7,385 nucleotides of DNA from an uncultured Clostridia bacterium (GTDB lineage Bacteria > Bacillota_A > Clostridia > TANB77 > CAG-508): the NCBI GenBank assembly GCA_947628465.1, contig CANQZZ010000069.1, positions 1 through 7,385 of the forward strand. Reading direction: 5' to 3'. Below are positions 7,018 to 7,385 of this stretch, one piece after another (positions within the stretch are counted from its first letter, which is position 1; every line of letters starts with the position of its first letter). The notes beneath the pieces are model-generated. The model was not told the DNA's origin and did no database searches. It worked only from the letters and a program-made list of their open reading frames with translations. Both the position numbers and the translations under genes were made by a program.

Positions 7018-7023
7018 CCTCCT
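7018..7023 (-). promoter_or_regulatory. Ribosome binding site of the VirB4 gene
   Basis: A perfect AGGAGG sits 6 bases from TTG 7011 and 13 bases from TTG 7004. The nearer TTG opens only seven codons before a TAA, so the productive start appears to be TTG 7004 despite the long spacing. This is odd and may lower initiation, or may make the short frame act as a decoy. Confidence 0.6.
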
Positions 7024-7067
7024 GCTTTATATATTTTTCCTAATATAAATTCACTTTTTTTCTTAAA

Positions 7068-7385
7068 TTATTTTTCGCTTAAGTTTTTTCTAGAATTAAA
7101 AAATGAATACAAAATTTTTTCTGTTTGTTCTTTTTCTGAAATATCAATAACTATATTTCCACATCTTGAAAGGCATTCTTTGATGTTGAAGTATTTATCA
7201 TTTAATTTATCAAAAATTATTTTTTCATAATCATAATTGTTTTTTCTTTTTTTATTTTCTTGGATTTCTTTAACTAGAATATAAAAATTCTTCGATGACG
7301 ATTTTTTATCTAAATTCATTTTTTGAATAAAATTAATATAATTCTCAGATAATAATTTTATATTTTCTTTTTCATTTTCAACTTT
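7068..7385 (-). CDS. C-terminal part of a TraC-like conjugation/secretion protein
   Basis: The frame is open from the right edge to TAA at 7070-7068, so at least 105 residues are the end of a longer protein; the Met at 7319 is internal. The visible part reads like the end of the TraC-like module often found fused to the N-terminus of VirB4-type ATPases: a helix (SENYINFIQKMN), a strand beginning FYILVKEI, a charged stretch, a long helix with KLNDKYFNIKECLSRCGN, then a strand and the final helix EKEQTEKILYSFFNSRKNL, matching the usual pattern of a helix with L-x-x-x-G-N/I and an E-x-x-x-I-L-Y-x-x-F/Y-N ending. The match is from memory of the pattern and is moderate. It lies 63 bases upstream of the VirB4 start, in the same operon, and may act as a separate partner subunit. 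No CGG codon is visible. Confidence 0.6.
   Translation of the reverse strand, partial: KVENEKENIKLLSENYINFIQKMNLDKKSSSKNFYILVKEIQENKKRKNNYDYEKIIFDKLNDKYFNIKECLSRCGNIVIDISEKEQTEKILYSFFNSRKNLSEK

Overview
The window looks like a chromosomal segment of a very AT-rich, low-GC Gram-positive bacterium, most likely an uncultured gut-type member of the Clostridia. This rests on the Clostridia-like GyrA, strong AGGAGG-type ribosome binding sites, TTGNNN-17-TATAAT promoters, heavy A/T codon use and AGA-type arginine codons. The assignment is inference; no rRNA or other marker is present.

Layout. 1-2165 (minus): 5' part of gyrA, running off the left edge, with its own promoter at 2205-2233. 2300-2590 (plus): a promoter, a structured leader and a 59-residue DUF1737 protein, richer in GC than its surroundings. 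2597-2622: a bidirectional terminator. 2624-3143 (minus): a two-gene DUF4160-DUF2442 cassette with its own near-leaderless promoter at 3161-3189. 3216 to the right edge (minus): a type IV secretion / conjugation-type operon. In transcription order this has the C-terminal part of a TraC-like protein, a VirB4-family ATPase, a CpaE/TadZ/MinD-like ATPase and an unrecognised 247-residue protein. No integrase, relaxase, tRNA or attachment site is visible, so mobility is not shown.

Main discovery. The VirB4 gene and the last gene of the operon each look broken, by two and one +1 frameshifts. All three breaks fall at the same kind of site: a sense codon, then an in-frame CGG followed by A. Dropping one base, most simply the C, so that GGA (Gly) is read instead, restores a full-length protein every time: CTT-(C)GGA, ATG-(C)GGA and TCG-(C)GGA. 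The third site lies inside the VirB4 Walker A motif, where the correction yields exactly GTSGSGKS. After correction both genes have exact multiples of three (603 and 247 residues). By eye, these are the only three in-frame CGG codons in all minus-strand genes of the window, including 721 codons of gyrA. Three coincident random mutations are very unlikely. The data suggest +1 recoding at CGGA, for example by a tRNA-Gly that reads a quadruplet or an out-of-frame GGA at an unread or slowly read CGG. The main rival is a systematic sequencing or assembly artefact. The only other in-frame CGG is in the plus-strand DUF1737 gene, is followed by T, and fits ordinary Arg.

How the genes fit together: VirB4 powers a secretion or DNA-transfer channel, the TraC-like protein probably supplies the N-terminal module that VirB4 lacks here, and the CpaE-like protein may position the machine. 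Production of the motor would depend on two successive CGGA events, so recoding could act as an expression gate.
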